Source of the DNA: Nymphaea colorata
Taxonomy: Eukaryota; Streptophyta; Magnoliopsida; Nymphaeales; Nymphaeaceae
Direction: 5' to 3'
NCBI RefSeq assembly: GCF_008831285.2
Contig: NC_045138.2
Span: 24,275,934 to 24,339,933, forward strand
Length of the DNA: 64,000 nucleotides
The first letter of the stretch is position 1; each line of letters begins with the position of its first letter. The notes beneath the pieces are model-generated. The model was given only the letters and a program-made list of their open reading frames with translations. It did no database searches and was not told where the DNA came from. Below, one piece after another: positions 47,422 through 61,400 of the stretch. A program made the position numbers and the translations under genes.

Positions 47422-50400
47422 ACAATCTGCAGGTAAACAGGTGCACCAAATCTAACCCAAGACAAAGCTGTTGCTCAGAGACATACCCACTCAAACCCCA
47501 AAAGGAAGAAACACAAAACCAAGAATAGTATCAAAAGGAACAGATGGCTAGATGGGTGCCCCTGTTTTGGCTTGCTTTGGACATGTACCTTGAAAGGGGT
47601 GGCTCCCTAGTTTGGTGGTGAAGAAACTTGGAGAAGGAATTAAATGGCTGTCTGAAAGCATCAGATGAGATGATGGAGCGGCATGGAAATTGAGAAGCGC
47701 AGCCATCAAGCGTTTCTCCTCACACTTGAGGAAACAGCTGCCTCCAGCCTGTGAAGTAAAGGAAACGTGGGACCCGCAAGTAGGAAACAGGTTCCAACGA
47801 AGTCCACTGCAACGGTGCTGGAGGAAAAAAGAAAATGGTTATTTGCAAAATTCTGCTCCGTGAATTCCGTAATTCAAAGTTGTGTCAAAATTGTTCGGTA
47901 ATTCAAACATTCGCGACTTCTTTTCTCTTTATTGACGGAAAAAGTTTGCCTGCTGCTGTCCACTCTTCGGTTGATTCTCTTTCTGCTTGATTCCAAATCG
48001 ATGATTTTAAACTCTTCTTACTGGAACATGAAAGAGACCATTAAATGGCCGAAAGCAGCATGTTTAATAGCTTTAACTTTTCATGTCAGTTCAAATTTAT
48101 GTGTTCACTGTGAAAGTCAGGCTTTGCTTTATGTAGAGAGAAAAGGAAAACGAAGATTGGTGAATGAAGTTAAAACAAGTGGAAGAACCATATTTAAATG
48201 CATTGAAAATGGTATAGGTTCTGTATTTAATGAGAACGATACAGAAAAAAACAGTTGATTAGTTACTAGAATATTAATGTTAGAGCAACGCCAATTCCTT
48301 TTTAATTTCCCTCTTCAACTATCAAATAAAGCGTGCAATTTATAATTATGAAATCAAGTAAAATTCTTTGCAAGCAAGTGAATGGTAGGCATAAAAAAAT
48401 AAAGAATTGGTTATGAGCAGGTGAATCTTGTTCAATGCAGCACAATTTTCTATTCTTTTTGCCAGATGTTTTGCTATGAGATAATCTTTTTTGGTATGTA
48501 AAATTATTCAAATACTTTCGGCAGATATTCTGAATATGGAATAATTATTTGTTGAATAGTTTGCAGGACGAGGTTGTGACAAATATAAAAAGAAACCGCT
48601 GCGCAATCGTCGCCGCCGGACGTCCGGGGACGCGGTTTTGGCCGCTGGGCCGTCCCTTTTCCCACTTGATGACTGACGGCGTTTACCGTGATGCGACCAG
48701 AAGTGAGATCTGGATACGAGCCTGGTCTCGTGTATATGCTTCACTATATTGATCCTGAATTATCTGGATCTCAGGTCTGTTGTAACTCACACCAGGATTC
48801 AGTTTTAAATGCGTTTTAACAATTGATATTAATGCTAAGGCAACAGATCCAGAACCACAGCCCAGGAACGGGTACAGGACCCAGATCCAAAATCCAACGC
48901 ACCTTTCGGAAAGTTGACGGGGATCCAAACCCATTCCTCCGCAGCCTCCGGAGGTCACGCTACTCTATCACGCCGCGAATGCCGGGGAACGACGGTTCCT
49001 GAGTTGTCCAAGGACACCGGTCCGTCGATCAGTTCGATCCCACCGGCGCCGGAGCTTCTGCTTAGCTTATGATGGGAACCCTCGGATCCGGTCCCTCCGA
49101 TGATCTCTTGGGATTCTTGTGTCCCATCCTGTCCACCTTCTGTCCTAGAACGCAAATGATCGGATTTGTCTGGTTGCTCTGGTGATTATAATGCGTGGAG
49201 ATAGCTTTGGATCCAGGCCAGGTATCATAAATACAAGCCCAATCATAACTTTGTCCCGTTTTGGATCCTAATGGAACCCAGTCGGGACTCAAAAAAGTCA
49301 AAACCAACTCCACAATCACTCCAAACCCGATTAAATTGTGGTTCGGATCTAATCCAAATTTGATCCATTGACATCCCTACCAATTCATAGGAAATGGTAA
49401 CCCATGATATCCGATCTTAATCAGGCACATGGTCTTCTCGGTTAACGAGAGATCAACTTAGATAAAGGCCTTCTTTACTTTAATTTTTCATAAAATTGTA
49501 AGAATTTGAAAGACTCAGCAGGATTCAAGTATTATTTTATAGCTATCAGATGTTTGATCTTATATAAAATGTTGCCTAAATTGTCGCTTATATGGCATAA
49601 TCAATTGACAAAGTTGCAGAACCGTTTATTCCCCAAGTAGCTTAATGAATGTGAAGCTGTGCTGAGAATAAAGGCATGCTTAGATAACACTCTTAAAAAC
49701 CTAGTTTTGCCTCCAAAACCGTGTTTAGCAAAAATATTGGTTTAGTAAAAAGTGTGAAAAACCAAATATGATCTCTAATTATCGTCACTAATTGTCCTAT
49801 GCTTCTAAGTCGGGTGCAATCGAATGTTTCACTTAACTACGAGATTAGCTACTAATTGCTTAACAATTTGATATGGGCCATATAATTGTGTCGGACCTGT
49901 TATTTCCCTCAGTTCATGTCCGAATGGGCTTAGGAGGCTCTAAGTACGTGTTATACCCAATGTCTCTTCTAACCAAATTAATGCAAGTCATTTTCATAAG
50001 GAATGTCTTTCAAACAATGTTTCGGGGGGGGGGGACTAGTAGCCGTTAGTCTCTATTTTAAATCTTTATAAGTTTATTGGCATGCAAGTTAAAGCATTTA
50101 CACTTCAAAGCACCAAAAACAGGCTTTGTACCCTATAAAAATAAGGGGTTGAATGAAGGCTATAGCCTTGATAGGTCTCTTTTACTTCTACTCGCTCAGA
50201 AAGAAAAATCATATGTATGAAAGAATTTCAATATGAAATCCCACCAGGACCATTTAGCCGTGGCCCGAGACTTTAGACAAAAATTTGACTTTGAAAAATT
50301 AATTTGTGTTTGGCAGGAACAAGGAGTTTGTCAGCAAAAGTGGAACCATTTTTAAGAAATCCAAAAACCAAAAGGCCCTTTTTTAAATTTATAACGAAAA

Positions 50401-53400
50401 GATAGGCTGCGAAAGAAAATTACTAGGCTGCAAAACAAAAAATCTCTCCTAAGAAAAGCAGTTAAGCTGATGGATTCCGTTTCCATGCAATGGTTAATTG
50501 GTTAGTTAATACGGGGTTATCATCTTTTTCTGTTTTTATTTTTAGATCAATTGAAAAATATTTTAATTTATTTTACAAATAATAAAAAACAAATCAATAG
50601 ATAATTTAGTAAAAAAAAGTCCCCTCCACATTAGCCTCTCTTTGTACACGACCATAAAGGGAGCAGCCAAGCCTGGTGGATCCCACTTACATCAACATGG
50701 AATGTTTTTTTTATTTATATATATTTATATTAATGAGAAACAGCTGGGGAAGCGTCACATGCGTAGATGCACATGGATGTGACAACACATTGGTCGAAAA
50801 TCATGTGGATGCAATTACTAGCGTACCTCAACCGTCTCATGACGACATCAATATCTTCGCACTTTTCTTTTAAGTAATCAAATGCAAAAGAATTGTCGGA
50901 TATACCAGCTTTTTTTCTTAAAGAAAAGAAAAAAAAAAAAAAAAAGCAAGCCAGAGGATTTCATTTAATACACAAGTTGGCAGCCTTCTACCAGATCGTT
51001 GGGTACTAATTTTTTTTTTAATTTCCTACAATATTAAAGGTCATAAAAGTTTTAAAAAGGGAAAAAAATAGAAAATATAGCTCTAATTTTAAAGTGTTCA
51101 TTTCTTTGGAAGTAGAGCACAATGTATAATGTAAGTTTTTTTTTTTATTGAAGAACAGTTTAAGTATACCAATTAGCTAGGAACTCGTCCTCTAAATGCT
51201 AATCAAATTATGTGGGGGCAGTCATTAGCTTTTATTTCTGAAAAGCAGATTGAGTTGCGTGTATAGATGTCTAAAGGTTTGCACGCAACAAGTATGCACC
51301 AAAATGGGATGAAGGTACTTATGAAATTTTTTTATAAAGTAAATAATTTAGACTTTTTCACAATTCTTTTTTACCATTTTAAAAAGTTTTTTTTATTAAT
51401 TTAATAAAAGTATTTTGGTCATTGCACCAATTTCCTTGTGCACGTAACCAGCTTCTTCGATGTGTATGGGACTCAATTTTACGTTGTCTATGTGGGCCTG
51501 GCAGCGTCCTAATGAGTTAGACACCAACTCATTAACAGCCTTAATCTAACTTAATTGCACAAATGTATTTTATTTTATTATTTGCTTCTGAATCAGATCC
51601 AAACTGGTCTAGTCTGGTCCAGCATCAGAACAACAACTTCATGAAAAACATTTATATAAGCATAAGCCTAATCGTTTAGATATGTTCCACGAACGGATTC
51701 TAGCTAGGTAGGTGATTATTAGATAAATATTTGAATGCAAATGTGAAGAAGAGAGGATCTTACCTACTTTCTCGAATCCATGAAGCTTCTGTGCTGTATT
51801 CTACCGGCTCCCAAGCAACCACCACCAAAGTAGTGCATTGCTAATTCCCAGCTGCCACTTCTTAGAATAGCTGGGCTTTAGATTCGGAGCCTGACTATAG
51901 AAGAGCTATTCCAGCAAATGTTTGTAGCAAGTCCAACGAATAGTTCCATCCACTTGGCTAAGGGGGTTGGACGTGAAGATTATCAAGTTGGAGGACAAAT
52001 TGTTGGCGCAATCTGGTAGGAATCTGCCTAACTCGAGCTATGCCAACCATTATGTGCTCTGTTCATATATCTTTTGATTAATAAAAGTGATAGGGGGCCT
52101 CCCCAGCAGAGGTTTTCCTGAAAAAATCAACGAACAATCTGTCAGATTGAACTTGGAGTTCGCTTGGACTCTCGCTTCAAAGAGTTGCAGGATTCCTGTC
52201 CGATCTGAATATAATGGAGGAGAAGATGTACTTGCTTTCCCAAATCCGTCAAAAAATGCCTGATTCGAACTTCCATCTCCCCAAAAGACCATAGGTTTCT
52301 GTTCTTTCTGGCGAGTGGCGACCATCTCCCGGATCTTAAAAGGCAGCTAGCGTTTTAAATACTGTCTAGGTAGAAAACTTTACCGACAGGTGCGAGAGAG
52401 AATGGAATCGGTGATTTTCTGAGTTGGAAGAGTTTAAGAGTCGGATACTTCGTAAAGGAGAATTCTGGGCCATCTAACATCTTTCTATGAGCAGAGTGGG
52501 GAAGAGTTGCCCTTCCTCATTCTCTCTCTTAAAAAACCATTAAAAATTAACACGACCCTTGTCGAATGAGCTATTGAACCAGTTAAATTGCCACTGATTT
52601 TGCCAAAATTGATTTCATCTAGTGACATGTTCAGTATGATTTACCTTGAAAGCCTGCCATATTAAAACTAGAAAAATACAAAGCAAAAAATTAATCTTTT
52701 TCCTTGCTGTTCACATTGTGAAGCTGCCGTTTCGTGAGTTTCGTATTATTTCGTAAGTTCACATTTCCTACAAGCGCAAGCTGAATGCCTTCGCTTTGCC
52801 TCAATATTCTAATCGGCCTTGAGCGAGACGGGGAAGAGATAAAAAGTACAGCACGCCAGCGATGGACGGCGTCACATTCATCCCAAAACGAAGGGCCCAG
52901 ATTGGAGATTGACGCAAATGTTTATCATGTGATAGCGCAGAATCTCTAGGCATCCAGCCACGGAGAGAGGGACGGGAAGGGCTTCCTATCGACGGCCACG
53001 AAGCAGAAAGGTATTTTCTCTCGGATATCATGAAAAAGTTCACTGTTCACACTCTTGAAAATTTTCACTGTGGATTTATGTTTCCTTTGGTGGAAAAATT
53101 ACCAATTTGGGAACATCATGATCCACCTCTGCGTGCGAGGAATTTTAGCCGCATAATGGGCTGAGCATGTAAAAATCAAATGTTCCGGCGAAACTTTTCA
53201 GTTTGTCTTCCCACCATGATCGATCGATCGATGTGCAAATACTTATGCGTGAAAAAGGATCTTCTTCTTGAATGTGGGTCGGAAATTGTCTTGGGTAGTT
53301 TGATTAAATTTGACCAGTGAGAATGGATCTTCTTCTTGAATTTGGGTCGGAAAGTGTCTTGGGTAGTTTGATCAAGTTTGACCAGCGGGTGGTGATTCAT

Positions 53401-53690
53401 CTGTGTTAAAAATCTGAGAGTAGAGAACTGTTTGGGTTAGTTCGAATAGATACTTTCCGCCTTTCTTTGACTCCGGCTTGAGGAGATGATCTCGCTAGCC
53501 TATTGTTGATGTCTGCTAATACTTTTAAACTTCACAGAACGATTCAGCTGTAGTTGTTTCAGTAAGAGGATGGAAAAAAGAAGCTGAATATTTCGAAATG
53601 GAGCATGCTTTAATCTACTTAAGTAGCTGTTTCTCGCAGATAAAGCATGTATCTTGAATAGTTCTTCATCATATTTGTATGGGATAGGAT
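47422..53690. other. Gene-poor stretch between THE1 and the nuclease cluster
   Basis: The first 250 bp are the likely THE1 5' UTR and promoter. The rest has no recognisable coding exon. At 48755-49385 a GGATCC/GGATCTGGATC-rich block ends TTGACATCCCTACC. This is the reverse of the GGTAGGGATGTCAA start seen in many plant dispersed repeats. Poly-A/T runs are frequent (50925-50945, 51010, 51140). An ORF at 52325-52050 (minus, 91 codons) is open but unrecognised. Confidence 0.45.
53258..53393 (+). repeat. 68-bp tandem duplication
   Basis: Two adjacent 68-bp units, each starting GATCTTCTTCTTGAAT and containing GTCTTGGGTAGTTTGAT and TTTGACCAG, differ at only a few positions. It lies about 300 bp upstream of the first nuclease gene and is non-coding. 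Confidence 0.92.
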
Positions 53691-53692
53691 CA

Positions 53693-56600
53693 ATGATGGC
53701 GCCCCGATGGCTGTTGATTGGAAGCCTGGTAGTTCTTATGCAATTTGTTCCTGAAGTTCGTGCTTGGGGAAAAGAAGGCCACTATGTGGTGTGCAAGATA
53801 GCAGAGGTTAGCACACCTTTGTGAAGAATTTATTTAATCTTTGAAAAATTGAGGTTTCATGTATACTATCGAGAACTTCCGTCAAGTTGCTGAACGCGTA
53901 AAAATTATCAGGCTCTGCTATCTGAGGATGCAGCCAATGCTGTCAAGGCACTTCTTCCAGAACATGCTCATGGTGAACTTGCTTCTGTCTGTTCGTGGGC
54001 TGATGAAATTCGTCACTACCATGACTGGCGTTGGAGTAGTCCTCTACATTATATTGATACACCAGACTTTAGATGCAATTATGAATACTGCAGTATGTAT
54101 GGTTTATTTCATATAATATTTACTTTGTGATTTTCCTTTTCTGGTTTCTGTTCTTCAAGTTCATGACAAGGTATCCCAAAATGCAGCCACTTTCAGGAGG
54201 AACTTTTATTTGCAAATGCTTTAGGCGGATAACTTGCGTAATGTTTTTCCTATTGCATATCGGCTGTTGTTTCTTCTCTTTTTCTTTGATATTCCTCTCT
54301 TAGCACGGTAGAAGTATTTGAACGGCTATTCTAACTTTATTACCTATATTAAGATGAAGTTGCCTTCTTTTGTGCAGGAGATTGCCATGACTCTGCTGGG
54401 GTCGCCGACAGGTGTGTTGCTGGAGCAATCTATAACTATACACAACAACTTGCAAATTGTAATAATCCTTCGTTTAAGGAAAGACGTAAGACTATTTTTC
54501 CTTTGAGGTCTCCCTTGCAGTTTATGCGACTTTATTTTTTTCGTTGATGGCTGATGAGTCCCTTCTTTTACTGTGCAGACAATATGACAGAAGCTCTGCT
54601 CTTCCTGTCACATTTTATGGGGGATATCCACCAGGTCCGCTTCTATTCTCACATGGGTCTGAAAGTAGTTTCCACAGGGCCATGAAATTACATGCATAAT
54701 TGGCGTCCCAGCTCTTATGTATGAGAGAGGATCTATTCCATTATGATTCATTTGTAATTTGCTTTTGCTTGTATTGACAGCCGCTGCATGTGGGTTTCAC
54801 CGGTGATTTGGGTGGCAACACTATCATTGTGCACTGGTATAGACGAAAGGCCAACTTGCATCATGTGAGTCCTAGGCTTCAATTGGATGCATTCTTTTTC
54901 AACAACACATTGCTAGTGATTTTAGTAATAACGCCATCCTGGAATATGATGATTTCTTAAGGAGATAATAATCTATTTTAATGATTAATTATCCTTCTGT
55001 TTAAGGTTTTCATGAGAACTATCAAACTCACATGATACTTTTAATACATGACCAAATTTTTTTTGTCAACAAGACTGCAATATAACTTGCACAACATAGG
55101 ACTCTTGAATTATACAAGTTTTGGCAGTCCCAGCAATGACAGCTCTTTATCAGTTTGCTTCAGTAGCCCTTGGAAGTTAGAAGTGCTTTCTTGATAATAG
55201 TGTACAATTACCAATACTTATGTCTTTAGCATCTCATTCACCATGGTATATATTTTTAATGCTTGTCAGATTTAGTGCGATGCTGCATTTATGATACATT
55301 GTTTTACTTGTAAATTTTTTACATAAATTCTATGTAATTTTTCTGTTTACATTGGATACACCACACTTCTTGAACCAGAGCAATATGGGGTGCAGCGTAC
55401 TTATATGATTTTTGCTCATTTCTCCTTCCTCCAGGTATGGGATAGTATGATTATTGAAACTGCTTTAAAGGAGTACTATGGCTCTCAAATTGAGAATATG
55501 ACACAAGCCATTCAAAGGAATATCATGGTATGTACTATGTATTAAGGTGAAAGCGTGCAAAATAAAATGAAAGTAATATCTAATTTGTAAAGCAATATAC
55601 AAGTGATTGGACTTGTTTTATGCTCAAAGTTGCTTATAAGAATGCAAGTGTTAGGAGCTTGCAGCAAACTGCAAAAAAGCATTTTGTTATGTCAATAGCG
55701 TGAAAGCATAATAGACATTGATCTATTTCTGATATTCTTTTGCAAAATGCATCCATAAAAGTTCTGGTATGGCAACCGGTGTATCTTTTAGTGATCCACA
55801 GAACTTCAGCACACACTCACCATGGGCAATCTTTTTTATGAAAATTCAGTTTTGCCACATGTACCTTAAGTTAGCGATGACTTCAAATTGTTAAATAGTT
55901 GGTCCGCATTCTTAGAAGGCATTCCTCTGAAGGAGTATCTGTTTCAAGTTCATGCTATTGTTTGATTAAGTCATGATGTCCTTTTCACTGACAGGATGAC
56001 TGGTCTGATGATGTTGCTCACTGGGAGAGTTGTATTTCAAATGCTATGGTTTGTCCAGACCCGTAAGTCCTTTTTGCTTGTTCTCACTATGTTAAAAGTA
56101 ATTGTGTTGTGTGTCTTCATTGGTTTGTCCCCTTGAACTAGGCGTGACTTACATATTGGAAGTGAAAATAAGAAGGTAAGAAGGGTTTAGCTTTTTTTCT
56201 TGCACCAAATCATGCTAATCTCCTTGTACCTAACAAACCTGATTAGGGTCCACATGCAGAAAGAAACAAAATGTTTGTGCAATTGCGGGCAGTTCAGCTA
56301 TTGTCAATGAGCGATGCCTGATGCTTGCCTGGATGTCCTTAAATGAGATGAATTGGCTTTGGCTCATGGATTTACTCCTGGAGCTGCATCAACTGAATGT
56401 TTTTTAATTTGCTAACTATGGACAGTTCAGAAAATATCAATTCTAATATGTTAATGCAAAGATTGAATTAGTTTGATTTTAGAAATATGCCTTACTAATA
56501 TAATCATGTCGCAAAGGCCCAGTTAAGCAAGTGGTTCATGGCTTCATGCCTCATGGCTAGGCTTGGGATGGATTCACAGCGCCTACATTTGAGTTTGGGG

Positions 56601-57703
56601 TTTAACCTGGCCTAACCCACATAAAGCACGATTAAGTAAAAAGGCCTGGCTTCTGTTGGCCATGATAGAAGAAGAAAAAAGTACAGGTGCTGTTTCATTA
56701 ATGTACAATTATGCGTGCCCTTAGTTTGGTTTAAGTCTCTCCAAGCACCAAAATATCCTAGTGTTTTGGAAAGTGATGAATTTTAACCAAGCTAGAAAAG
56801 ACATGGTAAAGAGTATGGCATTCATGCAAGAATGGAACAATCAACTAAAACTACCTCATGCTTGATCTAGCTATACTAAATTCACAATTACATGTATGCT
56901 ATTGTTTGTAGGACTGGCATGAACTTAATCTGAATAACTTTCTTTCAGGTACGCAACAGAAAGTGTCCGCTTGGCATGCAAATTTGCTTATAAGAATGCA
57001 ACACCAGGAAGCACATTATCAGGTACCGTTGACCTCTTTGGGTACTATTTTACTTCCGTATTTTTATATGATTTTGTCGAGAACCAAATATGTCATTTTT
57101 ACTGCTGAAAAGCGATTGCTGGGAAATGGAAATGTGGTTCAGGCTTTCAGTTTTCCCTTGTTTGCGTTCCAAGATATCTTTTTCAGTATGTTTCTTTTTT
57201 GTCCCAGGACTCCAATACTATCCTTTGGAACCTTTCATCTGTTATGACACTGCTGCAATTAGTGATAACTGCATTATGAACTATCTGCTTGCAGAGACTT
57301 CCAGGATGGTTTCTGCTGTTTTCTATATTTGCACGACCTTACCTACTTAGCCTTTGAGCTTAAAACTCAACTTCTTCCTTTTACTTACTAACAAATCAAA
57401 AGGCTTTACATTCTTCCTTTTCCTATACTTCCTGCATGTGTTCTTCTGACATCATATTGATCATTATCCATCCATTCCTTCAAATACAATACTATTCTTG
57501 GTTGTTTTTATTTGACGTTTTTTCGCTGATTACCTGTGTATGTATCTATCTACCGTGCAGATGCTTACTTCCATTCTAGGCTTCCAGTGGTGGAGAAGAG
57601 GCTGGCTCAAGGAGGTGTGCGCCTTGCTGCGACTCTCAACAGAATATTCGCACCTTCAATCAAGCTTTATTCCACAACCGAAGGCTCCATCCACATTATT
57701 TAA
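53693..57703 (+). CDS. S1/P1-type nuclease, ENDO3/4-like
   Basis: A secreted zinc-dependent endonuclease of single-stranded DNA and RNA. Nine exons: 53693-53806, 53912-54092, 54378-54485, 54579-54634, 54781-54864, 55435-55527, 55995-56062, 56949-57022 and 57561-57703. All are GT-AG with consistent phases, giving 306 residues. A 24-residue signal peptide leaves Trp as the mature N-terminus (WGKEGH), which the family uses as a zinc ligand. Other ligands match mature S1/P1 numbering: His6, Asp45 (SWADE) and His60 (PLHYID). HFMGDIHQPLHVGF and LHHVWD follow. Also present are RDCHDSAG and the C-terminal LPVVEKRLAQGGVRLAATLN. Two adjacent in-frame ATGs (53693, 53696) could start it. The second sub-clade features (YHDWRWSS, NATPGSTLS) resemble ENDO3/4 rather than BFN1. 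Three such genes lie in tandem here. Confidence 0.93.
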
Positions 57704-58458
57704 AACACCTGTCTCAACCGAACATGAAAAGTCCACATTGAAGTCAATGTGAACCAAGTGAATCTCAACTTTGGACAGACCACACAACATGTTCCAATAG
57801 TTTCATCAAATTGTATATAACATAACCATCATTTATGCAACATTTACCCAATGTTTCATCCACCTGTATCTACAATCTATCACTGTACCAACATGTGCAA
57901 GGATTAATCAAGACTTGCCCCACGGATTCAACTCTCTATTTTCCGGTTCATGGTAGCTCCAAGCGGTTTCCCCTGACACGCAATGTAAAGATTTCTTCAC
58001 GCCACACCCTTCATTAAATAATGACCAAAATCAGCCTTTTGAACAAGACGAATTGCCCAAACGTTTATCTCACCCCTTCCCTACCTAACTCCCTGCCAGT
58101 TTCAGATTCGTAGCGAAACACCGCCAAAGGTTCTTGAAACACGACATTATTGGCTTCTGACTTTTGTTCAACTGATTTGAAGTAATGCTTCTTGTGTTTA
58201 AAAGATCACGACTTCGGTCTTACATTTAGAGAGACAAATTGAAAACGGCACCTTCTCATGTCTGAAAGGAAAATGCCACAGATGAGGCGGATTGGGACGA
58301 TACATCGTGAATGCGTGTGGTTATCCTCACTAAAGTTTAAAACTTCTACGGCATGGACGATTCAGGAGCGTTATAGTTTGAGCATATAATACCATTCATC
58401 CTGGTCGTGATAACCCACCTAACCTGCAGATAGATTGGGTGCTTGAGGTGAGAAGAAA
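57704..58458. promoter_or_regulatory. Upstream region of the second nuclease gene
   Basis: From about 57970 it is recognisably duplicated before the third gene (from about 62330). Shared phrases include TTCACGCCACACCCTTCATT and AAATAAT, then GCGT.TGGTTAT-like and CTTCTACGGCA/CTTCGACGGCA segments. The homology runs into the coding exon, so both genes were copied together with their promoters. Confidence 0.7.
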
Positions 58459-61400
58459 ATGTTAGGAAGTAAGAAGAGAGTTGGGACCGTGATGAGTGTG
58501 GCTCGGTGGGCTACTGGTTTTCTGATTGGATCTTTGATTCTGTTGCCCCATGTGGTTCAGCCATGGAGCAAGGAAGGCCATATTATGACCTGCCGGATCG
58601 CTCAGGTTCTCTCTTCCCTCGTCGTGGTCGTGTGTGTCCAACCTGTGGATGCATCGCGCCCTTATTTTCAAGGTGTTTTTTTTTTTGCATAAAATTTTAA
58701 TCACAAAGAAACGTTGATATTACTGTAAGTTTGAGGACCACGTTCTTAGTAGGACGTAATCGCGACGAGCTGGGGCTGCTCGAACTCGGGTTGACTCTCT
58801 AAGGATGGGCTCGAACTTGACTTGAATTCAAGTTGATTAGCTTGAGTTTGGAGGAGTCTGAAGTGACCCCCGTCCCATGAATCCAAGGACATTCGAACTT
58901 GCTCAGCTAAGCTCAAAGCAAGCCATGAATGAGGCAGACTGCTAAGCATTAGTTAAGCCATGAACCGAGAATAATAATGGGTTGTATTTTTCAAATGAAT
59001 GTTACCCTTGTGATTTGAAGTTGATGAAATTCATCATAAAGCGTATCCATTGTTTACTTGCTTGAGTTGAACCACGGGCTCGAACTCAGCTTGTTTAACA
59101 AACGAGAAGAACTCAGCTTGTTTATATGAATCCAGTTCGAGTTGCTCAATTCATATGAAACCCAAGCTCACGAGGCAGTTAAAGTTAACTGCAGACGGCT
59201 AAACCAATTGCAGTGACGTTTCTTGCCCTCATATTCTTCAAAATTGAGAGGAAAAAAAAATGAGCTTCACTTGTGCGCTCCATCCCGACTTGATGGAACT
59301 AAGTTTCATACCCATAAAGGTTCAGAGTTGCCTCGTGCACACCAAAAAAAAAAAGTATTTTCTCTTAAAATATCAGCTTAAGTGATAAGCTATGACATAT
59401 ATTTTTTTGTACTCGAGGGGTGGTAGCGTATTGGGCGGCAAGGTGATCCGGTTCCTCTAAGAAATTTATCTGCTGATGATGATATGCTGATCGGATTCAA
59501 ACCAGCCGACTGGATCTGGATCAGCATGTCCTGTGCTCCTTTGCGTTATAGTATATTATTGTCTCCCTTGTGCGACCGTGGCTAGCGCACCACTTCCTAC
59601 GACAAGGTCCTCAACCGGGTGTGCAAGTCAAATCAATGTTAGGTCCGAATATAAATGCAATGCTCTATCAACCCAATGTGAATTTGGAGATTAGTATAAA
59701 AGCCGACCAGGTAGAATTGAATCTGAACCAACCGTGTATACCTAAGTTTCTATATATATCGAAAAATTGTCATTAACTTGCATGTAAATAGTTGCACGGA
59801 CATGATTTCGGTGTAATATAACTTATAGTGTTTGCCCCAATTCAATCCAAATCCAAATATAATAGGAGAATGTTGCCTTGATCATCAGATTTGCAAGCCG
59901 AGAGGGTTCTGCCTTGCCCAGGCGGCTTCCACTCAACCAAACTTGTGTAGCAATTACGCTACTATATCTACTGGAACAGACGCCAATGCTTGGTAGCCTT
60001 CATAATTTAGTAAGGACCATCATTGAACTTGCATGTGGATTTGCAGGAACTTCTGAGCCCAGAGGCTTCTGATGCTGTTACGAGCTTACTGCCGGATTAC
60101 GTCGACGGCGACCTTTCAGCCCTTTGCACGTGGGCTGACCAGATCAGGCATTGGTACAAGTACCGGTGGACCAGTCCTCTCCACTACATCGATACACCAG
60201 ATGAAGCTTGCACATATGACTACTCTAGTATGACTTCATACACTTCTTGATCGCATTCCATCTTATTTGGGTTTCGATTAATCCATTAATGATCTAGAGA
60301 TGCCCCGAGATTACCAATGAACTCACTAATATTCATGAAAAGAAGATCACCATGAGTTAGAAACTCACGACAATATGAAAAATGAAAACAGGGGACTGCC
60401 ATGACCAATACGGGAACAAGGACATGTGCGTTGCTGGCGCGATCTACAATTTCACCTCTCAGCTTTCACACTACAGGGAAGGAGCATCCGAACGCAGATG
60501 TAAGAAAGATCACCCATCTCCTATATTCAGCAACCTGCGTAGCTAGTTTTATCCTGAAAAAAGAAGCTCTCTGCTGCAGATAATCTCACAGAAGCATTGC
60601 TGTTCTTGTCTCACTTCATGGGTGACATTCATCAGGTAATTTTCTTGGTGGATCAACGTAACAAGCCGTCCTAAATCAAATTCTACAATGACATATAATT
60701 CTGTCTCTCTTTTTTCTCTGTTCAGCCCTTGCACGTAGGCTTCACGAGTGATGAGGGCGGAAACACAATAAGCGTGCATTGGTTTAAACGCAAATCTAAT
60801 CTCCATCATGTAAGTACCACATCTAGCAAAATCCGTATTTCATAATCGCATCATCGTAAACTAAAGATCTTTGTAACTTCAAAAGAAAATCTATAATGAT
60901 TTTGGTCTTTCGGACCACTAGGTTTGGGACAGGGACATAATTCTAACAGCGGCAAAGGAGATGTATGGGAAGGACATGGATGCCTTCTTAGAAGACATAC
61001 AGTTGGACATAAAAAATGTGAGTATAAGGACGAGTATACGATCAAAAGTAGAATACAGAGATCAGTTCTTCATTTGAAATCAAAGTTCGTTAACGTTTTG
61101 CGGAACAGGGGACATGGTCAAATGATGTGCAAGAATGGGAGGACTGTCAAGGCCCACTTCCTTGCCCAAATGAGTGAGTAAAAATGACCAGAAACTTGAA
61201 TTAAAAGCTTGACATCGAGAGACGACGATTCTTTTTTTCTTTTTACCCGTTGAAAGGATGGTGTTAAGTGTTAGGATCAAATGCAGAAACACATTGCCTT
61301 CTTTTTAATGGATTTTCCTGACTTTGTCTCTGAAAGGTACGCTGAAGAAAGCATCAACCTGGCATGCAAATGGGCATACAAAGATGTCTCTGAAGGAGTT

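Noticed and set aside
52050-52325. 91-codon minus-strand ORF
   Set aside because: The sequence is protein-like in places, but I recognise no family and see no splice partners.
56142-56175. 34-bp exon-like segment with AG and GTAAGA borders in intron 7 of the first nuclease
   Set aside because: Including it shifts the frame against exon 8, and the paralogue has no such exon. At most it is a cryptic or poison exon.
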